Notes: a model not told the origin generated them from the sequence alone. Counted from the first letter of the stretch, positions 1 to 8,213 are shown. The stretch is 9,998 bases of DNA from Acidobacteriota bacterium (GCA_021779795.1 JAJXZZ010000087.1:1-9998), one strand, 5' to 3'. Program-made: numbers and translations.

Positions 1-210
1 GCGACTGGTGCCGCCATCGACCAGGATATGGCCGTCGGGGCCGGTGATCAGCAGCGCCGCGATCCCGCAGGTGCCGACATAATAGGTGTTGGCGTGAATC
101 CGCACCGGCGGCGCGGGCGCGTCCCAGTCCATGTCCTTGCCAACGCATTCTCGCGCCCATTGCGGGCCGGCGGTCGCAATCGGCCTGCTGTCGGCCGTGT
201 TCGCGGCGTA
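1..210 (-). CDS. Partial subclass B3-like metallo-beta-lactamase, N-terminal part only
   Basis: Read on the minus strand from about 210 down to 1, the frame gives a peptide with the blocks GPQWARECVGKD, APPVRIHANTYYVGTCGIAA and LLITGPDGHILVDGGTS. This order (Trp-Cys region, NTYYVGTCGI, then GHxLxDGGT) is what the start of the MBL fold looks like in subclass B3 metallo-beta-lactamases. These are periplasmic zinc hydrolases that open beta-lactam rings. The zinc-binding HxHxDH motif would lie beyond position 1 and is not visible, so activity cannot be judged. No signal peptide is seen: upstream of about 210 the frame stays open but becomes Pro/Arg-rich and non-hydrophobic. An ATG at 132-130 is possible but would cut into the conserved part and has no Shine-Dalgarno (SD) sequence. 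Codons such as TAT, CAT, GAT and ATT are commoner here than in the neighbouring genes. The family call is fairly secure; the 5' end and intactness are not. It could also be another B3-like MBL hydrolase. Confidence 0.65.
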
Positions 211-268
211 GCCGGGGGGTGACGGGCGGGCGCGGGGGCAGGGCCCCGCGGACGGAGACGGAAACGGG

Positions 269-1651
269 ATGTCCGACTTCCAGGTGGCAGGGCGGCGCGT
301 CGTGGTCGTCGGGGCGGCCCGCAGCGGGGTCGCGGCGGCGGAGTTGCTCGCGCGCCACGGCGCGCGCGTGACGCTGGCCGACCTCAGGCCCGACCTGCCC
401 GACGCCGATCGCCTGCGCGCGTCCGGCGTCGAGACCGAGCTCGGCCCGCACCGGCCCGAGACGTTCGCCGCCGCCGACCTGGTGGTCGTCAGCCCGGGCG
501 TCCCGCTCCGCCAGCCGGCGATCGCGCGGGCGCGCCGCGCGCGCGTCCCGGTCATCGGCGAGCTGGAGCTGGCCTCGCGGCTGGCGCGGGGCCGGATCGT
601 CGCCATCACCGGGACGAAGGGGAAGTCCACGACGACGACGCTCGTCGGCCGGATGCTGGCGGCGGCGGGCTTCGACGCGCCGGTCGTCGGCAACATCGGC
701 GCGCCGTTCGCGGCCAGGGTGGACGAGGCCACCGACCGGACGATCCACGTGGTCGAGGCGAGCAGTTTCCAGCTCGAGACGACGGTGACGTTCCACCCGT
801 GGATCGCCGCGCTGCTGAACCTGTCGGCCGACCACCTCGACCGCCACGCGAACCTGCGCGAGTACCGCGCGGCGAAGGCCCGCGTCTTCGCCAACCAGGG
901 CGAGGGCGACTTCGCGGTGATCAACGCGGACGACGCCGCCGCGATGCGGCTCGCCGCGCGCCGGGTCCGCGCCGCGCGGCGGCTGTTCGCGCTCGACCGG
1001 GCGCTCGACGAGGGCACCGTGGTGGCCGGCGGCTGGGTCGTCTCGAGGTCGCGCGGCCAGGCGGACGCGCCGCTCGTGCCGGTTGCCGAGGTGAAGCTGA
1101 TCGGCCGCCACCTGCTGTCGGACGTGCTGGCCGCGGCCACGGTCGCCGCGCTGGCCGGCGCGCCGGCCGAGGCGATCCGCGCCGCGGTGGCCGGGTTCGA
1201 GGGGCTCGAGCACGCGCTCGAGCCGGCGGGGACGGTCGGCGGCGTCCGGTTCGTCAACGACTCGAAGGCGACCAACGTCGAGTCGGCGCGCCGGTCGATC
1301 GAGAGCTTCGACCGCGACGTGGTGCCGATCGTCGGCGGCCGGTTCAAGGGGGGCGACTTCCGCGACCTGCGGCCGCTCGTCGCGAGCCGCGCCACCGCCG
1401 TGGTGGCGATCGGCGAGTCGCGGGCGCTGGTGCGGGAGGCGTTGGCCGACCTCGTGCCGGTCATCGACGCCGCGTCGATGGCCGACGCCGTGCGCGCGGC
1501 GCTCGCCGCCGCGAAGCCGGGGGGCGTGGTGGTGCTGGCGCCGGCCTGTTCGAGCTTTGACATGTTTCGGGATTACGCGGAGCGGGGACGGGTCTTCAAG
1601 CAGGAAGTGCGGAAGCTCGTCGGGGAGCGCGGCGGACGCCGTGAGCCGTGA
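269..1651 (+). CDS. murD: UDP-N-acetylmuramoyl-L-alanine--D-glutamate ligase
   Basis: MurD is the cytoplasmic ATP-dependent ligase that adds D-glutamate to UDP-MurNAc-L-Ala, the second amino-acid step of peptidoglycan precursor synthesis. The 460-residue product has normal family length. An N-terminal Rossmann-like domain carries VVVVGAARSG (about 11-20). The ATP P-loop is TGTKGKST at 114-121. A SSFQLE block and NLSADHLDRH follow, with K203 in YRAAKARVF at the place of the carbamylated lysine of E. coli MurD. The C-terminal domain has NDSKATN at 330-336, the MurD signature. The P-loop has Lys117 where Asn is usual (GTNGKST or GSNGKST). The ATG at 269 has only a weak GGAG at 254-257. No mraY or murF is seen upstream; a divergent lactamase fragment lies there instead. 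The last codons (GGRREP) run into the palindromic element starting at 1640. Confidence 0.97.
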   Translation: MSDFQVAGRRVVVVGAARSGVAAAELLARHGARVTLADLRPDLPDADRLRASGVETELGPHRPETFAAADLVVVSPGVPLRQPAIARARRARVPVIGELELASRLARGRIVAITGTKGKSTTTTLVGRMLAAAGFDAPVVGNIGAPFAARVDEATDRTIHVVEASSFQLETTVTFHPWIAALLNLSADHLDRHANLREYRAAKARVFANQGEGDFAVINADDAAAMRLAARRVRAARRLFALDRALDEGTVVAGGWVVSRSRGQADAPLVPVAEVKLIGRHLLSDVLAAATVAALAGAPAEAIRAAVAGFEGLEHALEPAGTVGGVRFVNDSKATNVESARRSIESFDRDVVPIVGGRFKGGDFRDLRPLVASRATAVVAIGESRALVREALADLVPVIDAASMADAVRAALAAAKPGGVVVLAPACSSFDMFRDYAERGRVFKQEVRKLVGERGGRREP

Positions 1652-1765
1652 GCAGTCGTCAGTCGGCCCGGGCGATCGAGAGCTGACCGCTGGGAACGCA
1701 GGCTGCCCCAGCCTGCGAGGTCGGTGTCTCGACCACGGCTGGCTGATGACTGCCCGCGGCTCATG
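1640..1765 (+). repeat. Large nested imperfect palindrome after murD (REP/MITE-like)
   Basis: The outer arms 1640-1668 and 1737-1765 pair over 29 positions: 23 Watson-Crick pairs, 5 G-U pairs on the + strand RNA and one A-C mismatch. A second stem pairs 1674-1681 with 1727-1734 with one mismatch. A short GACC/GGTC stem pairs 1685-1688 with 1719-1722. The tip is a perfect 9-bp hairpin, CGCAGGCTG (1697-1705), loop CCC, CAGCCTGCG (1709-1717). The whole folds as one long cruciform or RNA hairpin. It includes the murD stop codon (1649-1651) and most of the 185-nt murD-ftsW gap. No T-run follows, so it is not a classical intrinsic terminator. The structure is seen directly. That it is a dispersed mobile or REP-like element is inference, as no second copy lies in this window. 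It could instead be an mRNA processing or attenuation structure within the operon. Confidence 0.75.
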
Positions 1766-1836
1766 GCGCGCCGCCCGCAGACGGTTTCTCGGGTTGGCGA
1801 GCCCGGGCGTGTAGGCCTGGGGGAGAGCGGGAGGCG

Positions 1837-2937
1837 ATGGCGCGCAAGCTCAAGTCCGACGCGGTGCTGTTCGGCACGACGCTGGTGCTGCTGGCGATCA
1901 GCATGGCGTGGGTGTACAGCGCCTCGGTCGTCACCGCCAGCGAGAAGATGCACGACCCGGCGTACTACCTGGTCCGCCAGGGCCTCTTCATCGTGGCCGG
2001 GCTCGCCGGCCTGTTCGTCGCGATGAACGTGAACTACCACCGGCTCGGCCACCGGACCGCGCTGCTCTGGCTGGCGGGCTTCACCGTGGTCGCGCTGATC
2101 GCCGTCTTCTTCGCCCGCCCCGTGAACCACGCGCACCGGTGGCTCGGCCTCGGCGGCTTCGGCATCCAGCCGTCGGAGCTCGCCAAGCTGGTGGCCATCC
2201 TGTTCGTGGCGACGGTGCTCGGGCGGCGGCTCGAGGCCCGCGAATCGCTCGACCCCGGCCTCGTGCAGGCCGGCGCGCTGCTGCTCGTCTTCGTGGCGCT
2301 GATCATGCTCGAGCCCGACTACGGCAGCGGCCTGGTCCTGCTGGCCACCGCGTGCGCGATGGTGTTCGTGGCCGGGCTGTCGTACAAGCGCGTGCTCACC
2401 GCCCTGGCGATCCTGCCCTGGCCGCTGGTGGCGATCATGCTGCTCGAGCCGTACCGCCGGCAGCGGTGGCTCGCGTTCCTGAACCCGTACGACGACCCGC
2501 TCGGCCGGGGGTTCCAGACGATCCAGTCGCTCATCGCCGTCGGCACGGGCGGCGTGTGGGGCAAGGGCTTCATGGCGGGCGTGCAGAAGATGTTCTACCT
2601 GCCCGAGGCGCACACCGACTTCATCTTCGCCGTGATCGCCGAGGAGCGCGGCCTGATCGGCGCCTCGATCGTGGTGCTCTGCTTCGCCGTCATCATCTGG
2701 CGCGGCCTGCGCGTGGCCGGCCGCGCGCCCGATGCCTTCGGCGCGCTGCTCGCCGTGGGCCTGACGACGATGATCGGCCTGCAGGCGATGGTGAACCTGG
2801 GCGTGGTGGTCGGGCTGCTGCCGTCCAAGGGCATCCCGCTGCCGTTCGTCAGCGCGGGCGGATCGTCCATCGTCATCAGCCTGGTGGCGATGGGCGTGCT
2901 GCTCAACATCTCGCAACAGGCGTCGGCCACGGAGTGA
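1837..2937 (+). CDS. ftsW: Septal peptidoglycan glycosyltransferase FtsW (SEDS family)
   Basis: FtsW is the polytopic inner-membrane SEDS polymerase that makes septal glycan strands from lipid II together with the class B PBP FtsI. The 366-residue product has about ten hydrophobic segments, beginning near residues 9-30. SEDS hallmarks in order are: HRWLGLGGFGIQPSELAK (QPSELAK at 111-117), LEPDYGSG (158-165), the extracellular-loop block LPEAHTDFIFAVIAEERG with Asp261 aligning to the essential aspartate of SEDS proteins, and GIPLPFVSAGGSS (332-344). The LPEAHTDF block and position between murD and murC favour FtsW over RodA or SpoVE. The ATG at 1837 follows purine-rich GGGGGAG (1819-1825) and GGGAGG (1829-1834). 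The 5' leader contains the large palindrome after murD. The stop is 3 nt before the murC start, with no murG between. Confidence 0.96.
   Translation: MARKLKSDAVLFGTTLVLLAISMAWVYSASVVTASEKMHDPAYYLVRQGLFIVAGLAGLFVAMNVNYHRLGHRTALLWLAGFTVVALIAVFFARPVNHAHRWLGLGGFGIQPSELAKLVAILFVATVLGRRLEARESLDPGLVQAGALLLVFVALIMLEPDYGSGLVLLATACAMVFVAGLSYKRVLTALAILPWPLVAIMLLEPYRRQRWLAFLNPYDDPLGRGFQTIQSLIAVGTGGVWGKGFMAGVQKMFYLPEAHTDFIFAVIAEERGLIGASIVVLCFAVIIWRGLRVAGRAPDAFGALLAVGLTTMIGLQAMVNLGVVVGLLPSKGIPLPFVSAGGSSIVISLVAMGVLLNISQQASATE
2931..2934 (+). promoter_or_regulatory. Ribosome binding site for murC, supports the GTG start
   Basis: GGAG lies six bases before the GTG at 2941 and directly abuts the ftsW stop codon (2935-2937). 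It supports GTG as the murC start, since the next ATG (2991) would remove the N-terminal GIGGSGMSG motif. The arrangement suggests translational coupling of ftsW and murC. Confidence 0.7.
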
Positions 2938-2940
2938 GGC

Positions 2941-4356
<1,416 letters not shown>

Positions 4357-4395
4357 TCGCGCAAGGCGCGGGAGAGGATCGAGAGGCGTTCCATC

Positions 4396-5277
4396 GTGCC
4401 CGTCACAGCACCTGCCGATCGTCGGTTCCTGCGGGCCCAGGTCAAGCCGGGCCGGCGCCAGGCGCGCTGGCGGACCTGGTTCCGCGTGGGCCTCGTCGCC
4501 GGCGCCGCCCTGGTCCTGATGGCGCTGGCCGGGTGGGTCGTCGCGTCGGTGCTGAACGCCCCGGCGCTCAGGGTGTCCCGCATCGAGGTGACCGGCACCG
4601 TGCACCTGTCCAAGGGCGACGTGCTCGCCCTCGTCCACGGCGTCCGGGGCCGGAACATCCTGCGCGTGGACCTCGACGACTGCCGCCAGCGGGTGCTGGC
4701 GTCGCCCTGGGTGTCGCAGGCGACGGTCAGCCGGTCGCTGCCCTCGACGATCGTCGTGCGGATCGTCGAGCGCCGGCCGATGGCGATCGGGCGCGAGGGC
4801 GAGGCGCTGTTCCTCGTGGACGACCAGGGCGACGAGATCGACGAGTACGGGCCCCGGTACGCCGACTTCGACCTGCCGATCGTGGACGGCCTCGCCCGCG
4901 GCGCGTCGCCGGACGACGAGACGAACGAGCAGCGGGTGCAGCTGGTGGCGAGGCTGCTCGGCGAGGTGCAGGCCCGGCCCGACCTGGCCAGGCGGATCTC
5001 GCAGGTGGACGTCTCCGACCCGCGCGACGCCGTCGTGATCGTGGACCAGGACCCGGCGCGCGTGCGGCTCGGCGACCAGCAGTTCCTGGCGCGGCTGCAG
5101 TCGTACGTGGAGCTGGCGCCGGCGCTCCACGAGCAGGTGCCGGCCATCGACTACGTGGACCTGCGGTTCGGCGACCGCGTGTACGTCGGCGCGCAGGCCG
5201 GCGCCGGCACGACCGCGGTGGAGGCGACGATCGCCTCGGCCCGGCCGGCGGCGAAGCCGGCGCGCGCGGGGCGGTAG
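4396..5277 (+). CDS. ftsQ: Cell division protein FtsQ
   Basis: FtsQ is a bitopic inner-membrane protein that links early and late divisome proteins (the FtsQLB complex in model bacteria). The 293-residue product has a basic cytoplasmic tail (about 1-30), one transmembrane helix (about 31-54, VGLVAGAALVLMALAG and onward) and a periplasmic part. The periplasmic part opens with a POTRA domain: LRVSRIEVTGTVHLSKGDVL, then GRNILRVDL and SPWVSQATVSRSLPSTIVV, ending near ERRPMA (about 125-130). The FtsQ beta domain follows (GEALFLVDDQGDEID, later ARVRLGDQQF). The last 30 residues are Ala/Pro-rich and low in complexity. The GTG start has GAGAGG at 4381-4386, nine bases upstream. FtsQ is poorly conserved, so the call rests on topology, the POTRA pattern and its place between murC and ftsA. 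Confidence 0.92.
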   Translation: MPVTAPADRRFLRAQVKPGRRQARWRTWFRVGLVAGAALVLMALAGWVVASVLNAPALRVSRIEVTGTVHLSKGDVLALVHGVRGRNILRVDLDDCRQRVLASPWVSQATVSRSLPSTIVVRIVERRPMAIGREGEALFLVDDQGDEIDEYGPRYADFDLPIVDGLARGASPDDETNEQRVQLVARLLGEVQARPDLARRISQVDVSDPRDAVVIVDQDPARVRLGDQQFLARLQSYVELAPALHEQVPAIDYVDLRFGDRVYVGAQAGAGTTAVEATIASARPAAKPARAGR

Positions 5278-5354
5278 CGGGGCGTCGCCGGGCCCGGGGC
5301 GGGACCGGCGGCAGGCAGGGGATCGGGCGGGGAGTGAGGCCAGCGGCCTGGCAC

Positions 5355-5359
5355 GGAGG
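5355..5359 (+). promoter_or_regulatory. Ribosome binding site for ftsA, supports the GTG start
   Basis: GGAGG lies four bases before the GTG at 5364. It fixes the ftsA start at this GTG, although the frame stays open for kilobases upstream because of the high GC content. The 86-nt ftsQ-ftsA gap holds nothing else I can support beyond a weak AGGCC-AGC-GGCCT hairpin. Confidence 0.7.
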
Positions 5360-5363
5360 AGCA

Positions 5364-6602
5364 GTGGCGCGAAAGGAACGGTACCTGGTCGGCCTCGACG
5401 TGGGGACGTCGAAGACGACGGCGATCGTCGGCGAGCCGGGCGAGCACAACAGCCTGTCCATCGTCGGCATGGGCGTCGCCGAGTCCGCCGGCATCCGCCG
5501 GGGGCTCGTCGTCAACCTCGAGGCGGCGGTCGAGTCGATCAAGAAGGCCATCGTCGAGGCGGAGCTGACGGCCGGCATCGAGATCGACGACGTGCACCTC
5601 GCGCTGTGCGGCCCCCACGTCAAGGGGTTCAACAGCCGGGGCGTCGTGGCCCTGTCGGGCAAGAACCGCGAGATCACCAACGAGGACGTCGGGCGCGCGA
5701 TCGACGCCGCCAAGGCCGTGTCGCTCCCGACCGGCCGCCAGATCCTGCACGTGCACCCGCAGGACTTCGTGGTGGACGACCAGGACGGCATCCGCGCCCC
5801 CGTGGGCATGAGCGGCGCGCGGCTCGAGGTGAACGTCCACGTGATGACCGGCAGCGTGACGGCGACGCAGAACATCATCGCCTGCGTCAACCGCGCCGCC
5901 GTGCACGTGGCCGGGTACGTCCCCGGGCAGCTCGCCTCGAGCACCGCCGTGCTGACCGACGACGAGAAGGAGCTGGGCGTCGCGCTGCTCGACATCGGCG
6001 GCGGCACCACCGACCTGGCGATCTTCGAGCGCGGCAGCCTCTGGCACACGGCCGTGATCCCGGTCGGCGGCGACCACTTCACCAACGACATCGCCGTCGG
6101 CCTCCGGATGCCGATCCCCGAGGCCGAGAAGCTGAAGCGGCGCAGCGGGTGCGCGCTCTCCGCCATGGTGGACGACGAGGAGACGATCGAGGTGGCGAGC
6201 GTCGGCGGGCGGCGCCCGCGCGTGATGGGCCGGCGCATCCTGACCGAGGTGCTCCAGCCGCGGGCCGAGGAGATCTTCCACCTCGTGTGGGACGAGATCC
6301 GCCACGCCGGCTACGAGAAGTCGCTCAACTCGGGGATCGTCCTCACCGGCGGCGGCGCCATCCTCGACGGCCTGCCCGAGATCGCCGAGCAGATCTTCGA
6401 CCTGCCGATCAGGCGGGGGATGCCGGCCGGCGTCGGCGGGGGCCTGGCCGACCACGTCAGCAGCCCGGCGTTCGCGACGGCCGTCGGCCTCGCGCAGCGG
6501 GCGCACGCGCAGTCGCTCCGCGAGGCGCCGTCCGACGGCGCCGGGCTGTGGTCGGCGTTCAGCGGGAAGTTCCAGCGGTGGTGGCAGGAGTTCGTCCAGT
6601 GA
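5364..6602 (+). CDS. ftsA: Cell division protein FtsA (actin-like FtsZ membrane tether)
   Basis: FtsA is an actin-family ATPase that anchors FtsZ filaments to the inner membrane and recruits later division proteins. The product is 412 residues, a typical length. The phosphate-1 loop is GLDVGTSKTTAIVGE with Asp12 and the GTSKTT turn (14-19). A GIRRGLVVNLEAAVESI block leads into the FtsA-specific 1C (SHS2) region. The phosphate-2 loop is DIGGGTTDL from residue 210, followed by VIPVGGDHFTNDIAVGL. The adenosine motif is GIVLTGGGAILDGL with Gly329-331. The C-terminus GLWSAFSGKFQRWWQEFVQ (394-412) looks like the amphipathic membrane-targeting helix. The SHS2 region and membrane helix separate it from MreB and DnaK relatives. 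In most bacteria ftsZ follows at once; here a 320-nt interval with a small ORF intervenes. Confidence 0.97.
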   Translation: MARKERYLVGLDVGTSKTTAIVGEPGEHNSLSIVGMGVAESAGIRRGLVVNLEAAVESIKKAIVEAELTAGIEIDDVHLALCGPHVKGFNSRGVVALSGKNREITNEDVGRAIDAAKAVSLPTGRQILHVHPQDFVVDDQDGIRAPVGMSGARLEVNVHVMTGSVTATQNIIACVNRAAVHVAGYVPGQLASSTAVLTDDEKELGVALLDIGGGTTDLAIFERGSLWHTAVIPVGGDHFTNDIAVGLRMPIPEAEKLKRRSGCALSAMVDDEETIEVASVGGRRPRVMGRRILTEVLQPRAEEIFHLVWDEIRHAGYEKSLNSGIVLTGGGAILDGLPEIAEQIFDLPIRRGMPAGVGGGLADHVSSPAFATAVGLAQRAHAQSLREAPSDGAGLWSAFSGKFQRWWQEFVQ

Positions 6603-6621
6603 TCACCGGGCGGGAGCCAGC

Positions 6622-6837
6622 ATGAACCAGCACCCGAACGCGCCGGCCGCGCGGCCGGCGCCGATGACCCTTGCGGCCGACGGCCGCCTGCCGGCCTGGC
6701 CCGTCGGCGACGCGGCGGCGCGGGGCGAGACACGGCTGTGGAACGGCACCCTGGCGCGGATGCCGATCCGCGCGCGGCTGGCGCTGGTCCAGCCAAGGAT
6801 GCTGAAGGCGCAGGTGGGCAGGGCGGGACGGTCCTGA
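6622..6837 (+). CDS. Unrecognised small protein between ftsA and ftsZ
   Basis: I do not recognise this 71-residue protein. A good SD, GGGAG (6612-6616), lies five bases before the ATG, which is 19 nt after the ftsA stop. Codon-position GC, counted by hand, is about 76% / 63% / 94% at positions 1/2/3. This is the pattern of real genes in high-GC genomes and argues for translation in this frame. The N-terminal third is rich in Ala and Pro and low in complexity. The rest is more mixed, with two Trp (26 and 40) and a basic, partly amphipathic C-terminal half (ARMPIRARLALVQPRMLKAQ). There is no signal peptide, transmembrane helix or cysteine. Its place suggests co-transcription with ftsA and ftsZ, so a division role is possible but not shown. 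It could instead be a decayed remnant or a spurious ORF over a structured leader, since a GC palindrome covers codons 7-14. Confidence 0.55.
   Translation: MNQHPNAPAARPAPMTLAADGRLPAWPVGDAAARGETRLWNGTLARMPIRARLALVQPRMLKAQVGRAGRS
6640..6661 (+). repeat. Perfect 22-nt GC palindrome inside the small ORF
   Basis: Positions 6640-6661 equal their own reverse complement (11 + 11 bases, all G/C). As RNA this gives a 9-bp stem with a GCGC loop, about 37 nt after the ftsA stop. It overlaps codons 7-14 of the small ORF, where Ala/Pro/Arg codons make such a sequence more likely by chance. A role in mRNA folding between ftsA and ftsZ is inference. Confidence 0.5.
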
Positions 6838-6845
6838 CTGGGGCG

Positions 6846-6868
6846 GGGCGGGCGCGCGGCGCCCGCCC
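6846..6868 (+). promoter_or_regulatory. Perfect GC hairpin in the ftsZ leader
   Basis: GGGCGGGCGC (6846-6855), loop GCG, GCGCCCGCCC (6859-6868) is a perfect 10-bp all-GC stem. It lies 8 nt after the small ORF's stop and 54 nt before the ftsZ start. No T-run follows, so a simple Rho-independent terminator is unlikely. It may act in RNA stability, attenuation or processing to tune FtsZ relative to FtsA; that is inference. The rest of the leader (6869-6922) is less structured and ends in the SD of ftsZ. Confidence 0.55.
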
Positions 6869-6922
6869 ACGATGATTCGAACCGGCGGTCGTCGGGAGAC
6901 GGCGAGAGACCTGGAGGCGTGA

Positions 6923-8212
6923 ATGGCGAACGAGCAGCACCCGATCCCCGGCAGCGACGCCCTCGCGGACGCGCTGCGGATCCAACTGGGCGACGACCCG
7001 CGCCGGCTGGGCGCGCGGATCAAGGTGATCGGCGTCGGCGGAGGCGGCAGCAACGCCGTGAACCGGATGGTGCGGACCGGGTTCGACGGCGTCGAGTTCA
7101 TCGTCGCCAACACCGACGTGCAGGCGCTGCAGCAGAGCGTGGCGCCCATCAAGGTGCAGCTCGGCGAGAAGCTCACCAAGGGGCTCGGCGCCGGCGCCGA
7201 CCCCGCCGTCGGGCGGGCCGCCGCGCTCGAGGACACCGAGCGCCTCCTCGAGGCGCTCGACGGCGCCGACATGGTCTTCGTCACGGCCGGCATGGGCGGC
7301 GGCACCGGCACCGGCGCCGCCCCGGTCGTGGCCAGCCTCGCCAGCGAGATCGGCGCGCTGACCATCGCCGTCGTGACCCGGCCGTTCATCTTCGAGGGCG
7401 GGCGGCGCAAACGGCAGGCCGAGCAGGGGCTGATCGAGCTCCGGCAGGCCGTCGACAGCGTCATCACCATCCCCAACGAGCGGGTCCTCGCCGCCAACCC
7501 GGGCCAGTCGCTGCTCGACGCGTTCGCGGCCGCCGACGACGTGCTGCGCCAGGCCATCCAGGGGATCTCCGACCTCATCCTCGTGCCGGGGCTCATCAAC
7601 CTCGACTTCGCCGACGTCAAGGCGATCATGAGCGGCATGGGCGTGGCCGTGATGGGCACCGGGATCGCCGAGGGCAAGGAGCGCGCCGCCGCGGCGGCGA
7701 AGATGGCCGTGTCGAGCCCCCTGCTCGAGGACGCCTGCGTGGACGGCGCCCGCGGCGTCATCATCAACATCACCGGCGGGCCCAGCCTCTCCATCGGCGA
7801 GATCAACGACGCCTCGCAGGCGATCTACCAGGCCGCCCACGAGGACGCCAACATCATCTTCGGCGCCGTCGTCGACCCCAGCCTCGGCGAGCGCGTGAAG
7901 ATCACCGTCATCGCCACGGGCTTCGGCGACGGCCGCCCCGGCAAGGGCAGCCGGCCGGGCGCCGACACCCCCGTCGCCATCGAGAGCTACCAGAGCTGGT
8001 ACGAGGAGCGCCATCAGCCCGCCGCGGCCGCCGAGACCGGGTCGGTGACGCCGTCGATCCCGGTCCGCCGCCGGCCGGTGATCCCGGTCCCCTCGCAGGC
8101 CCGCGCCGTCGTCAACGGCACGCCGGCCGAGCCGGCGCCCGAGGGGATCGCCGGGGAGGCCGAGGCGTCGCCGCTCGACGTGCCCGCGTTCCTCCGCCGC
8201 CAGCAGGGATGA
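6923..8212 (+). CDS. ftsZ: Cell division protein FtsZ (tubulin-like GTPase)
   Basis: FtsZ polymerises at midcell in a GTP-dependent way and organises the divisome. The 429-residue protein starts with a variable tail of about 30 residues. The GTPase domain opens with IKVIGVGGGGSNAVNRM (33-49). The tubulin signature GGGTGTGAAP is at 125-134. ITIPNERVL follows at 181-189. The T7 catalytic loop is NLDFADVK (226-233) with Asp228 and Asp231. The C-terminal domain (about 234-335) includes MGTGIAEGKERA and INITGGPSLS. A Pro/Arg-rich disordered linker (about 337-414) leads to the terminal peptide LDVPAFLRRQ, the conserved tail bound by FtsA. All key motifs are present. GGAGG at 6913-6917 lies five bases before the ATG. 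A strong hairpin begins two bases after the stop, suggesting that the dcw transcript ends or is processed there. Confidence 0.98.
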   Translation: MANEQHPIPGSDALADALRIQLGDDPRRLGARIKVIGVGGGGSNAVNRMVRTGFDGVEFIVANTDVQALQQSVAPIKVQLGEKLTKGLGAGADPAVGRAAALEDTERLLEALDGADMVFVTAGMGGGTGTGAAPVVASLASEIGALTIAVVTRPFIFEGGRRKRQAEQGLIELRQAVDSVITIPNERVLAANPGQSLLDAFAAADDVLRQAIQGISDLILVPGLINLDFADVKAIMSGMGVAVMGTGIAEGKERAAAAAKMAVSSPLLEDACVDGARGVIINITGGPSLSIGEINDASQAIYQAAHEDANIIFGAVVDPSLGERVKITVIATGFGDGRPGKGSRPGADTPVAIESYQSWYEERHQPAAAAETGSVTPSIPVRRRPVIPVPSQARAVVNGTPAEPAPEGIAGEAEASPLDVPAFLRRQQG

Positions 8213-8213
8213 T

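Noticed and set aside
169..211. Signal-peptide-like + strand stretch AVAIGLLSAVFAA ending in TAG
   Set aside because: It lies opposite the lactamase N-terminal region and stops at once. It is hydrophobic by chance, or possibly an inverted-junction artefact. No gene can be supported.
28..222. Short + strand frame at the left edge
   Set aside because: It is antisense to the lactamase peptide, which has clear family motifs, and its own translation is Arg/Gly-rich with no similarity I recognise.
1697..1717. Perfect 9-bp hairpin as a Rho-independent terminator for murD
   Set aside because: There is no T-run after it, and it is the tip of the larger palindrome. The downstream genes continue the same pathway on the same strand.
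5278..5363. Possible promoter in the ftsQ-ftsA gap
   Set aside because: The gap is G/C-rich without a -10 or -35 resemblance. Only the ftsA SD is supportable.
8052..8091. Short direct repeat GATCCCGGTC (twice) in ftsZ
   Set aside because: Two copies only, inside the disordered Pro/Arg linker. It reflects repeated IPV codons rather than a repeat element.
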